A DNA stretch of 64,000 bases from Maylandia zebra (lineage: Eukaryota > Chordata > Actinopteri > Cichliformes > Cichlidae). Position 1 is the stretch's first letter, and every line of letters starts with the position of its first letter. The stretch lies in assembly GCF_041146795.1 (NCBI RefSeq), contig NC_135185.1, forward strand, positions 30,554,529-30,618,528, read 5' to 3'. This document shows positions 37,395 through 51,128 of the stretch, one piece after another. Made by a program: the position numbers and the translations under genes. The notes under the pieces are model-generated. The model saw only the letters and a list, made by a program, of their open reading frames with translations. It searched no databases and had not been told where the DNA came from.

Positions 37395-38417
37395 CCGTAT
37401 TTTTCAGACCATAAGGCACACCGGATTTTGCGCATTAAGCAAAACAAACCAGTCAGATAAGTCAAACTTTACTGAACTCATTCTTCTTGCTTCCTCCACT
37501 TCTGTACCATTGATTCATTAATGTTGAATTCTCTCGCAGCTGTTCTAGTCCCATGTTGTTGCAGTATATTAATGACTAACCTCGTATTGTGGATGGATTA
37601 TCTCAGTTGTTCTCCTGACTGAAGTTTGGTCCGTTTACAGCATCCTGCCATGCGATTGCATTTGTCTCTAACCATTAGGAACCCTCACATTAACTTTCGA
37701 GTGGAAAAAGGTTGGCGTTCATCCTCCAGCTTCACTGTGTTTGTTATGCTAACATAGCTGTGTCGCTAGCAATCACGTAGCACATCATTATATACCAGCT
37801 AGCCCAACTTCAGTAACCCTACAAAAGTCACTGCTGTTTAGTTTTCTGTCTTCATTTATGCTGGAAGTGATAGCAGAGCTGTACCTTTTAATTTTCTCAG
37901 AAATCTCTCAGTCAGAACATGCTATATCATGCTTAGGTGGAAGCTAGCGAGCTAACTTCCTGCTAACTTCTAACTGTTAAATTTAATAGATTCTGTTTTC
38001 ATGGATGCCTGGATGTTAAACTTAATTGATACACCTGGTAAAGCAGCAACGCTGATCATTTTATTAAAGATGAAAGAATTTAGACAGTTTTCAACTCTCA
38101 GTAATGCCACAGTGATCGTTTGACTTTGGGACCTGAAGAAGACGGAGTTTTGGACCCAGATTACTCCACAATGCTCCTGACTATGGTAGCCGTAATGCTC
38201 CGACAATCCATCAAGCGTTGCGGCTTCGTAGCTTACCAAAATCGTACTAAAACGTTTTTTGACAGATTTTTGAGCACCGTGTACCATATAAAATCGGTTC
38301 AAAGTCAGTAAGCACAACCAGAATTCATACATAAGGTGCACCGGATTATGAGGTGCACTGTCAATTTTTGAGAAATTTAAAGGATTTTAAGTGTGCCTTA
38401 TAGTCCAAAAAATACGG
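37395..38417 (-). mobile_element. pogo-like DNA transposon, internally deleted
   Basis: Terminal inverted repeats, CCGTATTTTTCAGACCATAA on the left and its near complement ending AAAAATACGG on the right, are flanked by TA (37393-37394 and 38418-38419). This is the Tc1/mariner superfamily target. Near 37480-37560 the minus strand encodes a helix-turn-helix of the CENP-B/pogo kind, readable as TARELNINESMVQKWRKQEE. No DDE catalytic domain is present in 1023 bp, so the copy is non-autonomous. It ends 138 bp downstream of the ACP7 stop codon and its minus strand carries AATAAA at 38065-38060. Confidence 0.83.
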
Positions 38418-38555
38418 TAGGTGTTTTTAAAATTGCACAAGGCTCAGTGAAATCAAATGAGCAGGAATAAGTTTTATGATCACTGCATAATTGGTTTGGA
38501 GGCAAAAAGTACTTGTTTTGGGCTCAAAGTGCATTTGCTTTAAGAAAGACAGTCT

Positions 38556-41500
38556 TCATACCCGGGCAGAGAAGCCATGTTTTTCTTTCACCACCCATAT
38601 GCTGTCAATCACCTTCCCATTCTGGAACACACAGAAAAGTCTTTGTCATCATCCGAGCAATATTCCTTGGTCGTAAAATGAATCGCACTCACACATTCTT
38701 CCTCGTGTGCTCACCTGGTCATCAGACACCTGCTCCAAGTACAGGTGGGTTCCATTGACCACCTGCATACGGCTGTAGCCATAGTCTCTGCTGCGGAAAG
38801 CACTCCACTCTTTGGGGTTTGGATTGAACTTGTCAGTCTTCTCTCTGCAGCCCTGCAGAAGATTAACCAGGAATTACACAGAGCCTTTAAGATAGGAGCC
38901 ACATGCCTTCCTCAGACTCTGACATTTACAACTGCGGCTGTGCCTCGGTGTGAGTCTGTCTGCATTTTAATATCCCAATGACTAATACCTCTGTGGTTGG
39001 ATGACAAAGTGTACTCTGCACTGTTCACCACCACATCAGAAAAGAGTTAACCAGACCAACAGATGGTACTAAACTCATGTAGCAGACCAGCTGCTGCACA
39101 GACAGAGCTGTTTACCATACATAACGGCATTTCTGTTGATTTCACTGTCACTTTGCGCACTGACCTGCACACAAAAATGTTAACAGTGACACAGTGACGT
39201 GAAACTACTCACAGCAGAGCCTGTGATAATGTGGACTGGAGCTTTGGGGTTCACGTAAGGCTGTTCTCTGCTGCCATTGAATACCTTCAAGGAGCAAAGC
39301 ACAATAAGTTTGGAACACTAGTTTACAACAGGGGAATGCAAGGATGAAGGATGGGGTGAAGTAAGAATGCACCAGCTGACCTTATCACCATACACAGGCC
39401 ACAGCCTCTCATACGTGTGCTCATGTGCCCACAACTCCACATCCACTCCTGTGGGGGGAAAAAAAAAAAAACCCTTTCATAGATGAGAAGCATACACAAA
39501 CAGCTCAGTGGTGCAACTGAAAGTTCCTCAGAACCTGTGCCTATTTAATTTGCAGATTTCTCAACAAACAACAAAACCTTACGATCAGAGAAACAAAACC
39601 TGACAGCGATTCATCACAAATTAAATAATTAAAACCGAGCGAAAAGTCTGAGAAACGTAATACAGGAAAAACATTTTGAAAACAGGCTGTTAGCATTTCA
39701 GCCAGACAGAAGGCCTGGTGTTTGGTTTGCTCTGCTGTTAGGACATTAGTCTAAGTGTGCAAATTTGCAATATTAAACACCCATTAGCAGCACACAGACT
39801 AGGTAGCATACCATAACGGTAAAATAGATCCTCAAGACCTGGAGCCGGTGGTTTTGTGTCATTCCTTCCCAGACGGACCTGAGACATAGGTGAGAGAGGT
39901 ATAATGACAATATGAATTGACATTAACATCCAAACCACTACCTGCTGGGTGAAACACTATCTGGCAGGCATCCATTACCTGTGCCTGCCTCACTCTCAAC
40001 AATGCCAAGTGTTGAGAGAAGCAAGCCCCGGTGGAAACTATTTGCTCCAAATTACAGTGATTATGCCAGCACGCCGTGCTGCTTATGGGTTCTGTGGACT
40101 GGCCAGTCTGCAACATGCTTGTCATGTCTCCTAGCAGGGGCAATTTAAGTGTAAAGCAAGGCTGTGAAAATAAATCCTGCAAATAACATTATGTGATAAA
40201 AATAAAATGTTTAACAACACAAACATGCTGCTGTTTACATAACCGGGAACACAGCTCCCAATTAACAGCAGCTTCTTTAAAGCCAAGGCTCACGGTATTT
40301 TAAGGTAATGACAACATGACGTTTGCAGTAGTAAAATTACATCACACCTATAGAGTGAATTACCGATATGGTAATACAGAATAGTACTAGTAAAGAGTCT
40401 GGAATTTAGCTAAACAACACCACACTCATACCCCACAAGGCACTGGTATGGGTGGCACTATCACCCTTTACTAAGCTAGACATTCAGCCTGTCTGTACAT
40501 GTTTTCGATCATTTTTCTATAAAATTTTAGACATAGTCAAAGGTTTAAATAATGAGCCCAGCTTATGTGAACCAAAGCTCAGCCTTCAGATTAATCTGAA
40601 TGTTTAATATTGTCATATGAGGAACACAAGTCGGGCTTGCCCAACTTCTGTTTTGTTCAATCTTGTATTTGCAAAGGACAACCAATCAGAAAAAATCTTC
40701 AAAGGGGGAGCGAAGGAGTTAAAACATCTTCTTTCACACACTGTATTATCTGTGGGGATTGTAAATCATCCAAAGCTACTCTAGTCCAACAATAAAAACA
40801 TCAGCCTGGGAGTTACATTAACCCTCCTGCCATCCTTTAAAAAACTCACACCCATCACCCTAGGGACCATTTTCAGCCACGCCATAAAAAGACCATATAT
40901 CCATATTTTATTCCACTTTAAATTAGCCAACCTTGTAAAACTACTTCTCCCTGAAATATTCATGTAAAGTTTTAATTATATTTTCGTTGTTTTAACCCTT
41001 CAAATCCCAGTGTTATTACATGAGCGCCCTGTGTTATAAGCCCCAAAAACCAAAAAACGAAACTAAATATTTCCACAAAAAACCAGTTGAAGTAATATGT
41101 GATTGTCATTATAAGTAGGCCTTTAGATGGACCAAAGATTGGCACCAACATACATTTTGACCTGCCATTATTTTTTTTGCATTTTTTTTGCAATTTAAAA
41201 ATTAAAACTTCAAGGCCCTGAGTCTTCATTGACATCCAAGAAAAGAAGAAAAAATAAAATCATATGATGATAATTTGGGGTTGAAAAATAGCGTTTATAA
41301 TGGAAGTCAATGGGCAGAAAATGGTCCCCAGGGTGATGGGTGTGGGGATTTCTGCTGCTCAGCCATTTTAGGCTGATTTAAGGAATTCACACTGGAATAT
41401 TAACATTGACAGGTAAAAACTATCCTGTGGCAAGTTTGGTTATATTCCACTGAACACAGTGGAAATGGCAGCCATTTAACACATAGCAGTGGCACAAAAA

Positions 41501-44500
41501 GGTCCCAAGAAGGCAGGAAGGTTAATAAGTGCCCTACACAATTAATTGTGAAAAATTATTATATAATATAAACCATTTCTCACTGTAGCAATGTAAGTAA
41601 ATTAACAGACAACACTCTTACATACATAGGATTCAAACTTAGTACAGTCATCCTGGTCATCATCAGAGCAGTACATGGGCCGGTGCCCCATGGTTATGAT
41701 CCAAGGACGCACTGCTCTGTTCTCGGGCTTGTTGGCCTCCTAGATGAAACAAAAGTGGAGCCACACATGTGCCACGTTAAAACAGGGAAACAAATTCAGC
41801 AACATGCTCTTACTTTCACTGAAATGAGAATTCTGAATATTATAATGATATAAAATGACCTTGGTCTTAAAATGAGGAAAAAAAGAGGTCAAAGCAAGTG
41901 TGGGAACAAAAGAAAGGACTTAGCCACAGTGGACAGATGGAATTGTTGTGGTCATTAACCTCCAGGTCTTTCTCCAGCCAGTCGTACTGCTTGAAGAGGA
42001 GGTCCTGGCCAAAGTCAAGATAGAAGTAAACCTCGGTGGAAATGGAGATTATGTGCGCTGAGCCCAGGTTCCAGCTGCGGAGACATTGTTAAAATAATAC
42101 ACTGCACTGACCCAGGAGAGGAAGCGTGTTAAAAGTCATCTGATAAGCAAGAGCAGGTCTCACTTTAAACCGCAAAGTGTGAAAAATACTCCGAGATCCA
42201 GACGACGTTGCGTCACTCACATGTTGTTATAAAATAGACTAAACTGCTCTTTAAAAGGCCGCACTGTACTGTGAGTGCTTACATGTCCGTGCTGTAGGGT
42301 TAATGGAAGAGTGCCACTGTACATGTGTGCTTAATGTTATGAACAGTTTCCAGTTGCAGTCAGTTGCCTGGATGGAGTTTCTCTTTGCCTCCTAACTGTG
42401 CACATGAGTGGAAGGCTCTCAGCCAGCAGCCCTGCCCAGAGAGTGGGCAGCTGGCCTGTGGTGTAGCAATGTACTGTATTATCTTACTGTCTGACAGAAG
42501 GAGGCCTGTGGTGGGCGATGAGTCACACCTGTCAGATGTATAGCTCCTTTGTGTAGTCTCAGTGTGTGAGATAGGAGAAGTAAGCTATACTAAGAGAGCT
42601 CTATACTCCTCTGCTGACTCATTAATGCTTACTGAAATACAGCAGGACGTTTGACACACTTAACATGACACTTCACATGGGCCCGCTGTTAGAAAACAAT
42701 GAATTACTCATCACGAGTGGTGTGTGCAGGGCTTGCAATGACATGCTTTCGTATTCGTTCACCTGCTTCGGTGCATTAATTGATTGCTGTTAAAGCAGCT
42801 CCCTTACCTGTACCACAGGCTCTCGGTCTGGCCTGGCATGCTGAAGCGATTCCTGTAGTTGGAGAAGTTGCTGTGAACAAACAATATAGCGAGAAACGCA
42901 ATGAGATGGACTGATCGTGCACTCTACATTCCTTGAATAAATGAGAAGCAGCACTTAGCACCTCAAACTGCTGCTTTCTCATAGTTTGAGATGATTATAC
43001 CAGCGCCTGGAAAAACTGCAATCCATTCAGAATAGATTTAAGATAATTCCAAGCTTTCTCTGAAATACAATAAACCAGCTGTTCGTGGAAAAAAAGCCCC
43101 TGCATTTGGTGCAGTTCTTTTGATTTATGTGCTTTTTCATTTGTCATCTAAACCTGGCAGAAGACTTGGAGTTATACCTCATCGGTTGAAAACAACCATC
43201 AACCTCTAAGACCTCCTGGAAGGTCATAGATATTTAAAGGAACTATAAACACTGCTACATGCAAGCTATCAGAGGATCCCTCTCTAAATTAAAGGCTGGG
43301 CAGAAACGCAAAGTAGCCTCTGTGACATCAACCTATAGCTTAGTGATGGAATAGTCTGAGGCTTAAAATCATGGTCAGCAAGTGGAGCCAGATAATCAAA
43401 CTCTGGTCAACATGAGGGAGCTTGGGTGGAGCCGGACATGGGATAAGCGAGTAGGAGCCACCATGACCGAGAGTGCCACAGCTGTCAATCAAGAACATGT
43501 CTCTAAATATACCTCTCTTAAAACCATGACATCGTTTTAAAAGAAGACTGTAATTTTACATCCAGCAGTCATCAGAGGAATCCAGTTTTGAGGTAGTCCT
43601 GCAGTGGTTTCACCACCGAGTCATGGCGGTTTTTATTGATCTAGATATAGCCGGACACTTAAAGTGATCAGTCCATCGCTGCTCATTGCACTACATGAAA
43701 CAGACACATACTAATTGGAAACTCGAGAGATTCTAAAACACTATCAAACCAGCATCTCCAAATTTTACAACGCAAAAGAGTAAAAATTAAAATAAATATT
43801 TCATGGGAAGCTCTCCCAGACTCCAATCTGTCAGACTCTTTTCACAGTTTTTAATTTAGAAGGCAGGAGCCAGTCTTCTCAACAGGCCATTAACTAAGCA
43901 AGGTGATGGGAACAATTATTTTCTTATCTTACGTAGGGGAGGTGGGAAAAAGAGGCAATTTCCTCGGCAGCAGCCAGAGTAGGGTAGCAGATCCCTGAAT
44001 TGACAAGTTTAATGTAGGGCTAGGGGTAATGTTGAGTTAGGGGTAACTTGAGAGCAGCAGGGTCAGAGGTTAAAGGCCAGGATTCAGGACCCAAAAGGAG
44101 GATCACAGAGCTCTTAACTAATGCTGAATAAGTCTTAAAGTAATGTCACCTGTAGTTTGGGTGGGCACCGAGGTCAGGTTTAAATGGTCAGCATGACAAC
44201 CCAGCAAAGGTCAGTTTGTGAGCCGCTTGTTTCAACATCATTTCATGTGCACAATGGCAGGCTGATCCTACAGATGGCACCTTTAAAATGTTAAAAATAG
44301 CTATAGGTACGAACTTTATTTCAAAGTTATTATATGAAGGACATTTTTTCATCTTTTAGTATAGATAATACAAAAAAATCTTTACTTAAGTCATTCACCC
44401 TAACGTAAAAGCATAAGGATGAGCTCTTTATCCCAAACAAATCTGTTGTGATTGAAATTTCACAGCCAAATGTGATCACTGTGGTGAATAAGGAAGAGTC

Positions 44501-47500
44501 CTGATATAAGTTCATACTCCCATCTTGTGGCTAAAAATGGTATCAGCAGGCATTTTAAGGATCTGGGAACACAGAAAAAGGTTTTTTGTTCTGTTTTGTT
44601 TAGTTTTGAATCACTGGATTTTTAGACATACAGGAAATGTATTCACTGGCTGAAACTAAATCAAAAACAAGCTATCAAGTCTGTAGTTCAGCAGTGGAAA
44701 TGTAATTTAGCACAGACATGACAAGCGTTCATTTGTGTCATTGATCTGTATAGGAGTTCAGCAAAAAATGTGAGTCATTCTAAGTCAGATTGTCATCTTT
44801 CCAGCTAAATGTGTGGGTTTTTTAAATTAACACTGAGATAGAAATCTGGATGTCAAATTCAGAACAACTGGCCCAGTAAGATTTTCCCTGCTCGTCAACT
44901 CTTTCCTTTCATCATCTGATGGGCTAAATCCAGGCAGTATGACAACTTAAAGGATCCAGTTGTAATATTCATGGAGCATATCATTGTTTCAGATGATGAC
45001 CGTTGGTCTGCTGAACCACGTGCTCATCTTGGTGAACAAAGACAGCCTTGACTGGGGCCTTAGCATCTTCCGTGGACCGGCTGTTCTCATGCAGCTGGAA
45101 TGCTGACTGAAAACCTTTGTGGTCGGCTCCGTTTTAATCGCCTTTAACTCATTAGGTTTTGAGGTTGGAAAGCGAGAGTAACAGAGAAGTACAGTGAGAC
45201 GGAGCACAACAGAAAGTGAGGAAGAAAAGCAGGGCCCAGCTGCTGGGTATACTTGGATTCTGAACGACACCACAGAACGAAACACATATTTAGGTATAGA
45301 AGAAGAGGGGGCGGGGGGGAGAGCTGCATTTCTGGTTATGTAATGCACCGAGCTGGTTTTTGATATCAGGTTCTTATGTCGGGATGCAGCGCCAAGAAAA
45401 AGAGACTACTGTTAGCAGCTCCTTAATAAAGAGGCAGACAGTAGTCCTATTACACATGGCAAAGCCAAGAGAGTGAGAACGGTCCCCGTATAGAAGCGGC
45501 AAGTAAATATTATGGTGCAGGATCAGACACCACTGAAAGTTTCTAACTCCAGCAGATGTTGTTGGAATTCAGGGATCCATTCGCTGCTGATCCTCATGAT
45601 AAAAACCATATGAATGTCTATAGAAGTCTGACTTTAACTATAACTAATAAATGTGTAATTTAATGTACTGAAACAGTTAAGTGACATATTGTAATAATGT
45701 GTTTTTTTATTTTATAAGGGAGAATTGTCGAGTTGTAATTATGAAGCTAATGGGGGGCAACCCACTGAATAATATCTATGCATACATGATTGTATGTAGA
45801 GTCGCACTGTAAGCTGGGGGGTTTTTTTATCATCAATTAATCTGCAGATTATTTTATTACATATGGCTCTTTTGCTCTAAAACATTCACTGACTATTTAC
45901 TGCACAGTTTCTTTAACCCAAGCTGACTCCTTCAGACTGCTTGGTATCTCCAAAACAGCACAAAAGCCTTTATTATATGTGATTTACTAAAGTGTTATAG
46001 ATAAAATCAGGGAAAGCTGTAAAACCTGACATCTAAGAAGCTAGAAGAAGCAATGTTTCAGGGTTTTGTTTGAAAAATTATGAAATAGTTTACTTTAATT
46101 TAAGATTTTACCATTTAACTAAGGCTTTGTCTTGTGTTTTCATCCAGATAAGTTCCCACACTCAGATGCAAAGAGCACATTTGGTAACCGTGAGTGAAAA
46201 TACTGACAGTTCCCACCACCGCAGGCCATCTCTGGAAACTCAAAAACAGATATTAAGCTGATGATTCCCAGTCAGACTAATGTTAGTTTTGGACAGTGTT
46301 GACTTGTTTAGAACTTGGTGGCTCCTAATGCTGCTCCAGACTTCGGAGACAAAAATAGCTCCCATCTGTTCAAACGGTACAGTAAAGACTTTTCAGGACT
46401 AACCGAGTGTGCTCTCTATTTTGCAGAAGAAAAAGTGCAGCTGATGGGGCTAGCCTTGAGATATAGCATGCACTGCTGTTTTTCTGTCCAAAACCCATTA
46501 ATTACACTCCTGGCTCTGTGAGCAGAATGTGGTGCAAATATAAAGAAAAAGAAAAACAGAGCTGAAGGCAGACAGCAGACAAACAGATGCTGTGTGAGAA
46601 AGAACGTGTTTTTGTAATGAACGTGTGCCTGACTTCCACCTATGGATGCATCGTATGAATGAGAGAGACAGCAGAGAGATTCAGTTGAATTTCACCTACT
46701 ATGTAGCTTCATGGTTGCCGGGACAGGTCATGTAGGGCACGTAGGCAGCTATGGACTCGATCTGCCTCATGAACTCGTCTCCAATCCTGGCATTATCCTG
46801 GAATCACACAGTGTCATTGAGCCATTAAACATGATGTCAAAGAACTTCCTGTTAAGACAGTGTTCATTTTTGCACATTCAGTCCATTTTCCAGAATGCTT
46901 CAGGAACGTAGCACAGGCTACCAAATAAACCTCAATGGAACTTGAAGAGTTCGTCTTAAATATCCCAATACTGTCTGCGGTGCTTTAAAAGCACACCGCG
47001 GTTCATTTCTCCTCTGATGGCTTTTACCTGCCACAGCCATTAACGACCTTTCAGGCTAAATTCTCTCTCTGTTTTTCTATTTATAATATCAGCGAAGCCG
47101 CAGGTGGTGCCTGCACATTCCAGCTGAGAACACAGCTCAGATGAATTATGGTTATTAATTTTTGCAGCAGCCTGATGATTGCATTTTACATTCTCTCCCT
47201 ATTAAAAAACAGCATTAATAACGCGCAAAGTTATTTAAGGGAAAATGATATTAGCATCCGAGACAAGGTTATGTCCTCTAATATGAAAGGTGACAGCTGT
47301 GAGGATTTCATATGAGCCAATATGTTATTGGGACTTAAGATCTGTGGTTTTGAGTAGCACCACTTTTATTCATGAAATACTTGGGCGACACAATCCGTAC
47401 TCTCATCTTTCACTGCGGGCTTAAGGCGTTTCACAGCAATGCTAATGTCCCAACCACAGCTGAAAGCTCTCACATGCCCTGAGGACAAACAGTGGTGTGC

Positions 47501-50500
47501 AGTATCTCTTCTGTCTTATTGGAATCAGGGATATATCAGAGTGATTTTAAGAGTATAAGAACTTTGCTGTCAGTGACCTTAATTGAAACTAGGTGCAGGT
47601 TTGATCACATTTCACAAGACTGGAAAGATAGAAGGGTAAATTACCTCATGCATGTCATAGGCAAAGTCTCCTGTAAAACAAGCACATAAAATCTATAGAT
47701 TAGAATCTTTTACATGATTTCACTCTTTGCCAGCATAATGTAAAAACAAGATGTGCAGATTAAGTTTCCCCAAGCAGTACCATCTAATCAGCTTCACTAG
47801 ATTTATATTGTCAGAATTTATTTCAAGAGAGCTGAACTCTTACGTAGTTTTGGCATTTTGCTGTTTCGTTTCTAGTGTTAGATATAAAGAAGCTAAACAT
47901 AATGAAGCTAAAACCACAACGCAGCTAGAAACTGGGAGACAACTAGTCTGACTGTGCCTATCATCAAAACCCCAAAATGTATAAATGACAGTTTATAGTT
48001 TCACGGGGGATTACATCATCTTGCTTTTCCTTGCTTTCTGTTATTATGGGAAACTAAATTAAACAGTTTCTCTCTATTTTCTTATTCCCGGCACAGACAC
48101 GATCGCTGCACCAGTCTTTACAAGAACTGCTTCCACAGTTTGGTGATTTAGATGTTGAACAACAGCAAACATGTCCAGCGATGACAGAATTATTGTAAAA
48201 GTATAAATAAACCATTTTAAGCCATCAGTCATCACACTTGAAAAATGTAAACTGGTATTTGAAGCAGAGATGTACATAAATCTGCTGATCTCTAACTTTG
48301 TGTAACTGCTTGTGATAAAGCGCCATTTGTCAACAGCTGCTCTCTTTCACTTTAAACTTCAGATGATCCTTAGAAATCCTGACTCTTTTTAACTCAAGAA
48401 CAAGAAATGTCAACTTAAAGGCCAATATGTTTAAAACAGTAAAGTTTACACTTTACTGTTTTTTATTGGAGGAACTAGATTTCAAGGATTGGTTGATTAT
48501 TATTTGATGATTTTCATGCATTTTCCTTTTTTCTTTCGTGATTTTTTTTCACAAAAATTGATACTTGTGTTTTTGTTTCTGAGCCATTAGCTTGCTCTAA
48601 ATTAGGAGGATGGTTTTTTGATTGAACCAGTTTAATGTAACATTTTCTCAGGTTGGTGGTGCATGACATGAGCGTTCTTGTTCGTGAATTATTTAACAAA
48701 ATATTGATATTTGATGTCACTGTACCAAATAGAATATCTAGCGAAATATTGCAAAATGTGAGGTAAAGGTTTTTTTCCCCACTTTTAATATTACCAATAT
48801 TACACAAACACAAAATCTATGAATGACATTTGACTGGTACAAAATAACTAAATGCACTGCTTCACCCATTATTCATACATTATGACTTCACAGCATTAAG
48901 ATCACTCAGATGTCTATATTTAAGAACTAATATATTATTAACCCCCTCAGCAAGTTGTGTTGCAAATTGTACTGCTGTGCCTTCTTGAACCAGCGGGAGA
49001 GGTAGTTCACTTAGTGTTTACATTGAGGAGAAATAAAAAGGTAAGAAACATTATTTCCTATTATTAAAAATGGAGAGATTATAAAAGCTGGCGATCCAGT
49101 GAATCAAAACTAGGTTCACAACAAAAACCTACACTCTGCAGTTTAATCAGTGAAGTGATGAATAGCAGGCTAGTGACCAGAATCCATCCCATAATGCTCA
49201 AAGCAAATAAGTGCAAATGATGACTCTGTGTTATTATGGTAATTACAGTAATTACCACAATGATATATTGCCTCCTCATTAGATATCTCTGTCGGATGTC
49301 AGCTGGCTTAATTGATTTGATTTATGTTAATACAAGCTGTGGATGACTAATGCCTTAAGCTGCGGTTTATATAACTTAATGCCTCTTTTACAATGATGAA
49401 TGATAAAATATCTAGAAGGGTAGAAGTTACCTATGTGTAAGATGACATCGTACGTTCCGAGCTGAGTTTCCTTTTGCAGTCGAGCCAGAGACTGGGGGTT
49501 CTCATTGCCGAGGTCACCATAAAAAGCAAACCTGGGACTGGACGTAGTGCTGTCATTAAGAGCAGTGAAGAAGAACACGTCGCTCCAGCCTTCTTCACTG
49601 CCACAGTGGTAGACTGGAAAAAAATGTAGGAAAAAAGTTTCACAGTTAAGTGATCCATGAGATGGTGTGAGAGCCAAAAGCTAAATGGAGAATAGATTCG
49701 TTTGTATAGAGTGCTCTTCTACTCTACTTAAAGTAAAGCTTTATATAACATCCCTCATTCATCCATACGTACAAGCATTTTTTCTACCTAAGTGCTTTCT
49801 ATCTAACCTTCACACACCAAGGTGGGTTTCAGTATTTTAGGCATACTCACTGGAGCAGCTAGGGATCAAACCACCAACCATCTAATTAATAAAGGACCTA
49901 CAGATACAGCCACCCTAATGTCAGCTATATAAAAACTCCACCCACCATACGAAGCTGCCGGTTTGAGGCCTCTGAGTGTGACCCTGTGAATGAACATCTT
50001 CCTCTTTTCCGTTCCCGAGTCAACAAACAGAGTCGCGTGTCCTATGGCGCTCATCTCAAAGAGCCGAGCCCCCAGAAGGCTATACTCCACCTTGCTCTCT
50101 GTCTCATTGAAGGTTGTCCAGGTCACTACCATAGTGCCTGGCATTCCTGAAGAAGAAAAGTCCATTTATTTGAAATGTGATGCAGATTTGTCTGACAGGA
50201 ACATTGGATACACTTACTGGTGCATTTATTAAAGCCAAAAGATGCTGATGTGAAAAAGCTGACTTTACAAGAGTGGAACTTTTGATCTTGCTGCTGGCAA
50301 GATGAAGCATTATAAAGGCAGACTTGAGTTGGCCAGGTACTTGCATAAAGACATCAGTTCAATAATGAGTACCACATGTTTCACCTTCATAAGAAAAGAA
50401 CAAAAGGGTTTTTATGCTGCATTAGATACAGGTTTGGAAGTTTAGGTAATTAAACGGTGTCCTCAACCTACATGACAAAAAATACAGTCAGGGAATATTT

Positions 50501-51128
50501 CTGTGAACCTGCCTGAAAAAAAGTCAGATGTAGTCAGTTAACAGAATATTGAGCAATTTGTACAAAACATCTGTAAATCTGCAAGTGACCTGGATACTTG
50601 TGTGTATTTCAAAGGGGAAAAATATGTCTGTGAAGGTTCTCAGTCATCCAGGTCATCGTAGTCAAAGGAGCTTGCAAAGAAAAGCGTCTGGACTTCTTTA
50701 AGTTGCTTGTAGACGTTTCATCCGAGAAGCTTCTTCTAAGGTCAAATGGTGGAGAGTCCCAGATTTAAACCTAGTGGGAGTTTCGCCCCAAAGAGGGACA
50801 AAAGGACCCCCTGATGATCCTCTAATCGCCTGAGCCAAGGTGTGAAACTGGGTGTGGGTCCCCACCATTTGACCTTAGAACTGAAGAAGCTTCTCGGATG
50901 AGAGGTGAAACGTCTTCAAGCAACTTAAAGAAGTCCAGACGCTTTTCTTTGCAAGCTCCTTTGACCAAGGGGAAAAACTGTATCCCACATGTGTCAGGTG
51001 GAAAAGGTCAAACACTTACCTCCATAGGAGAGGTGCACCTGTTCTGGCTGGGTCCAAATAGGAGGAACACTGAGCACCAGCAGGGGTGCAGCAAATAGCA
51101 AAGCACAGGCAGCGTGAACAGGCGACAT
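38556..51128 (-). CDS. acp7: Purple acid phosphatase 7 (ACP7), 13 coding exons
   Basis: A long-form metallophosphatase that hydrolyses phosphate monoesters at acid pH with a dinuclear metal centre, and is probably secreted or lysosomal. Coding exons (minus): 51128-51020, 50146-49946, 49613-49431, 47670-47645, 46797-46700, 42870-42808, 42074-41960, 41739-41626, 39878-39812, 39448-39381, 39284-39213, 38852-38715, 38621-38556. Every junction is GT/AG and the phases join to 439 aa, against about 438 in human. A hydrophobic signal peptide (residues 1-20) is followed by a fibronectin-like N-terminal domain and then the catalytic domain. All five metal motifs are seen: GDLG (D138), GDFAY (D166, Y169), GNHE (N201, H202), MGH (H284) and AHEH (H334, H336). 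VNGT near the end is a glycosylation site. The upstream splice acceptor is at 51158-51159, leaving 29 nt of leader. It is divergent from KATNBL1. Confidence 0.95.
40822..41521. mobile_element. TTAA-flanked element in ACP7 intron (piggyBac-like)
   Basis: TTAA occurs at both sides (40818-40821 and 41522-41525). The ends are inverted: CCCTCCTGCC on the left and GGCAGGAAGG on the right. An inner inverted pair also exists: CACACCCATCACCCTAGGGA near 40848 and its near complement around 41325-41350. TTAA duplication with CCC/GGG ends fits piggyBac, though Kolobok elements also use TTAA. There is no transposase frame, so it is non-autonomous. It lies between exons 8 and 9 of ACP7. Confidence 0.75.
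42871..46699 (-). other. Large ACP7 intron, no other gene seen
   Basis: This is the 3.8-kb intron between ACP7 exons 5 and 6. The 119-codon minus ORF at 44989-45348 has no recognisable domain and no splice support, and I take it as chance. The smaller introns at 47671-49430, 46798-47644 and 39879-40821 likewise hold nothing identifiable. Confidence 0.6.
48433..48462. repeat. 13-bp perfect hairpin in ACP7 intron
   Basis: AAAACAGTAAAGT at 48433-48445 pairs exactly with 48450-48462 across a 4-nt loop. It sits in the intron between ACP7 exons 3 and 4 and is A/T-rich. Its role is unknown and chance is possible. Confidence 0.8.
50640..50965. mobile_element. Large fold-back repeat in ACP7 intron 1
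   Basis: Two inverted arms of about 110 bp surround a centre of about 100 bp. The left arm holds AAGAAAAGCGTCTGGACTTC, AGACGTTTCATCCGAGAAGC and TCAAATGGTGG. The right arm holds CCACCATTTGA, GGTGAAACGTCTTCAAG and GAAGTCCAGACGCTTTTC. The GTGAAACGTCTTCAAG word is common in fish genomes. I associate it with 3' regions of Penelope/Neptune-like retroelements, which is recall rather than something shown here. There is no coding sequence. Confidence 0.75.

Noticed and set aside
44989..45348. 119-codon minus ORF in an ACP7 intron
   Set aside because: No domain, no fitting splice sites and no start context; likely chance.
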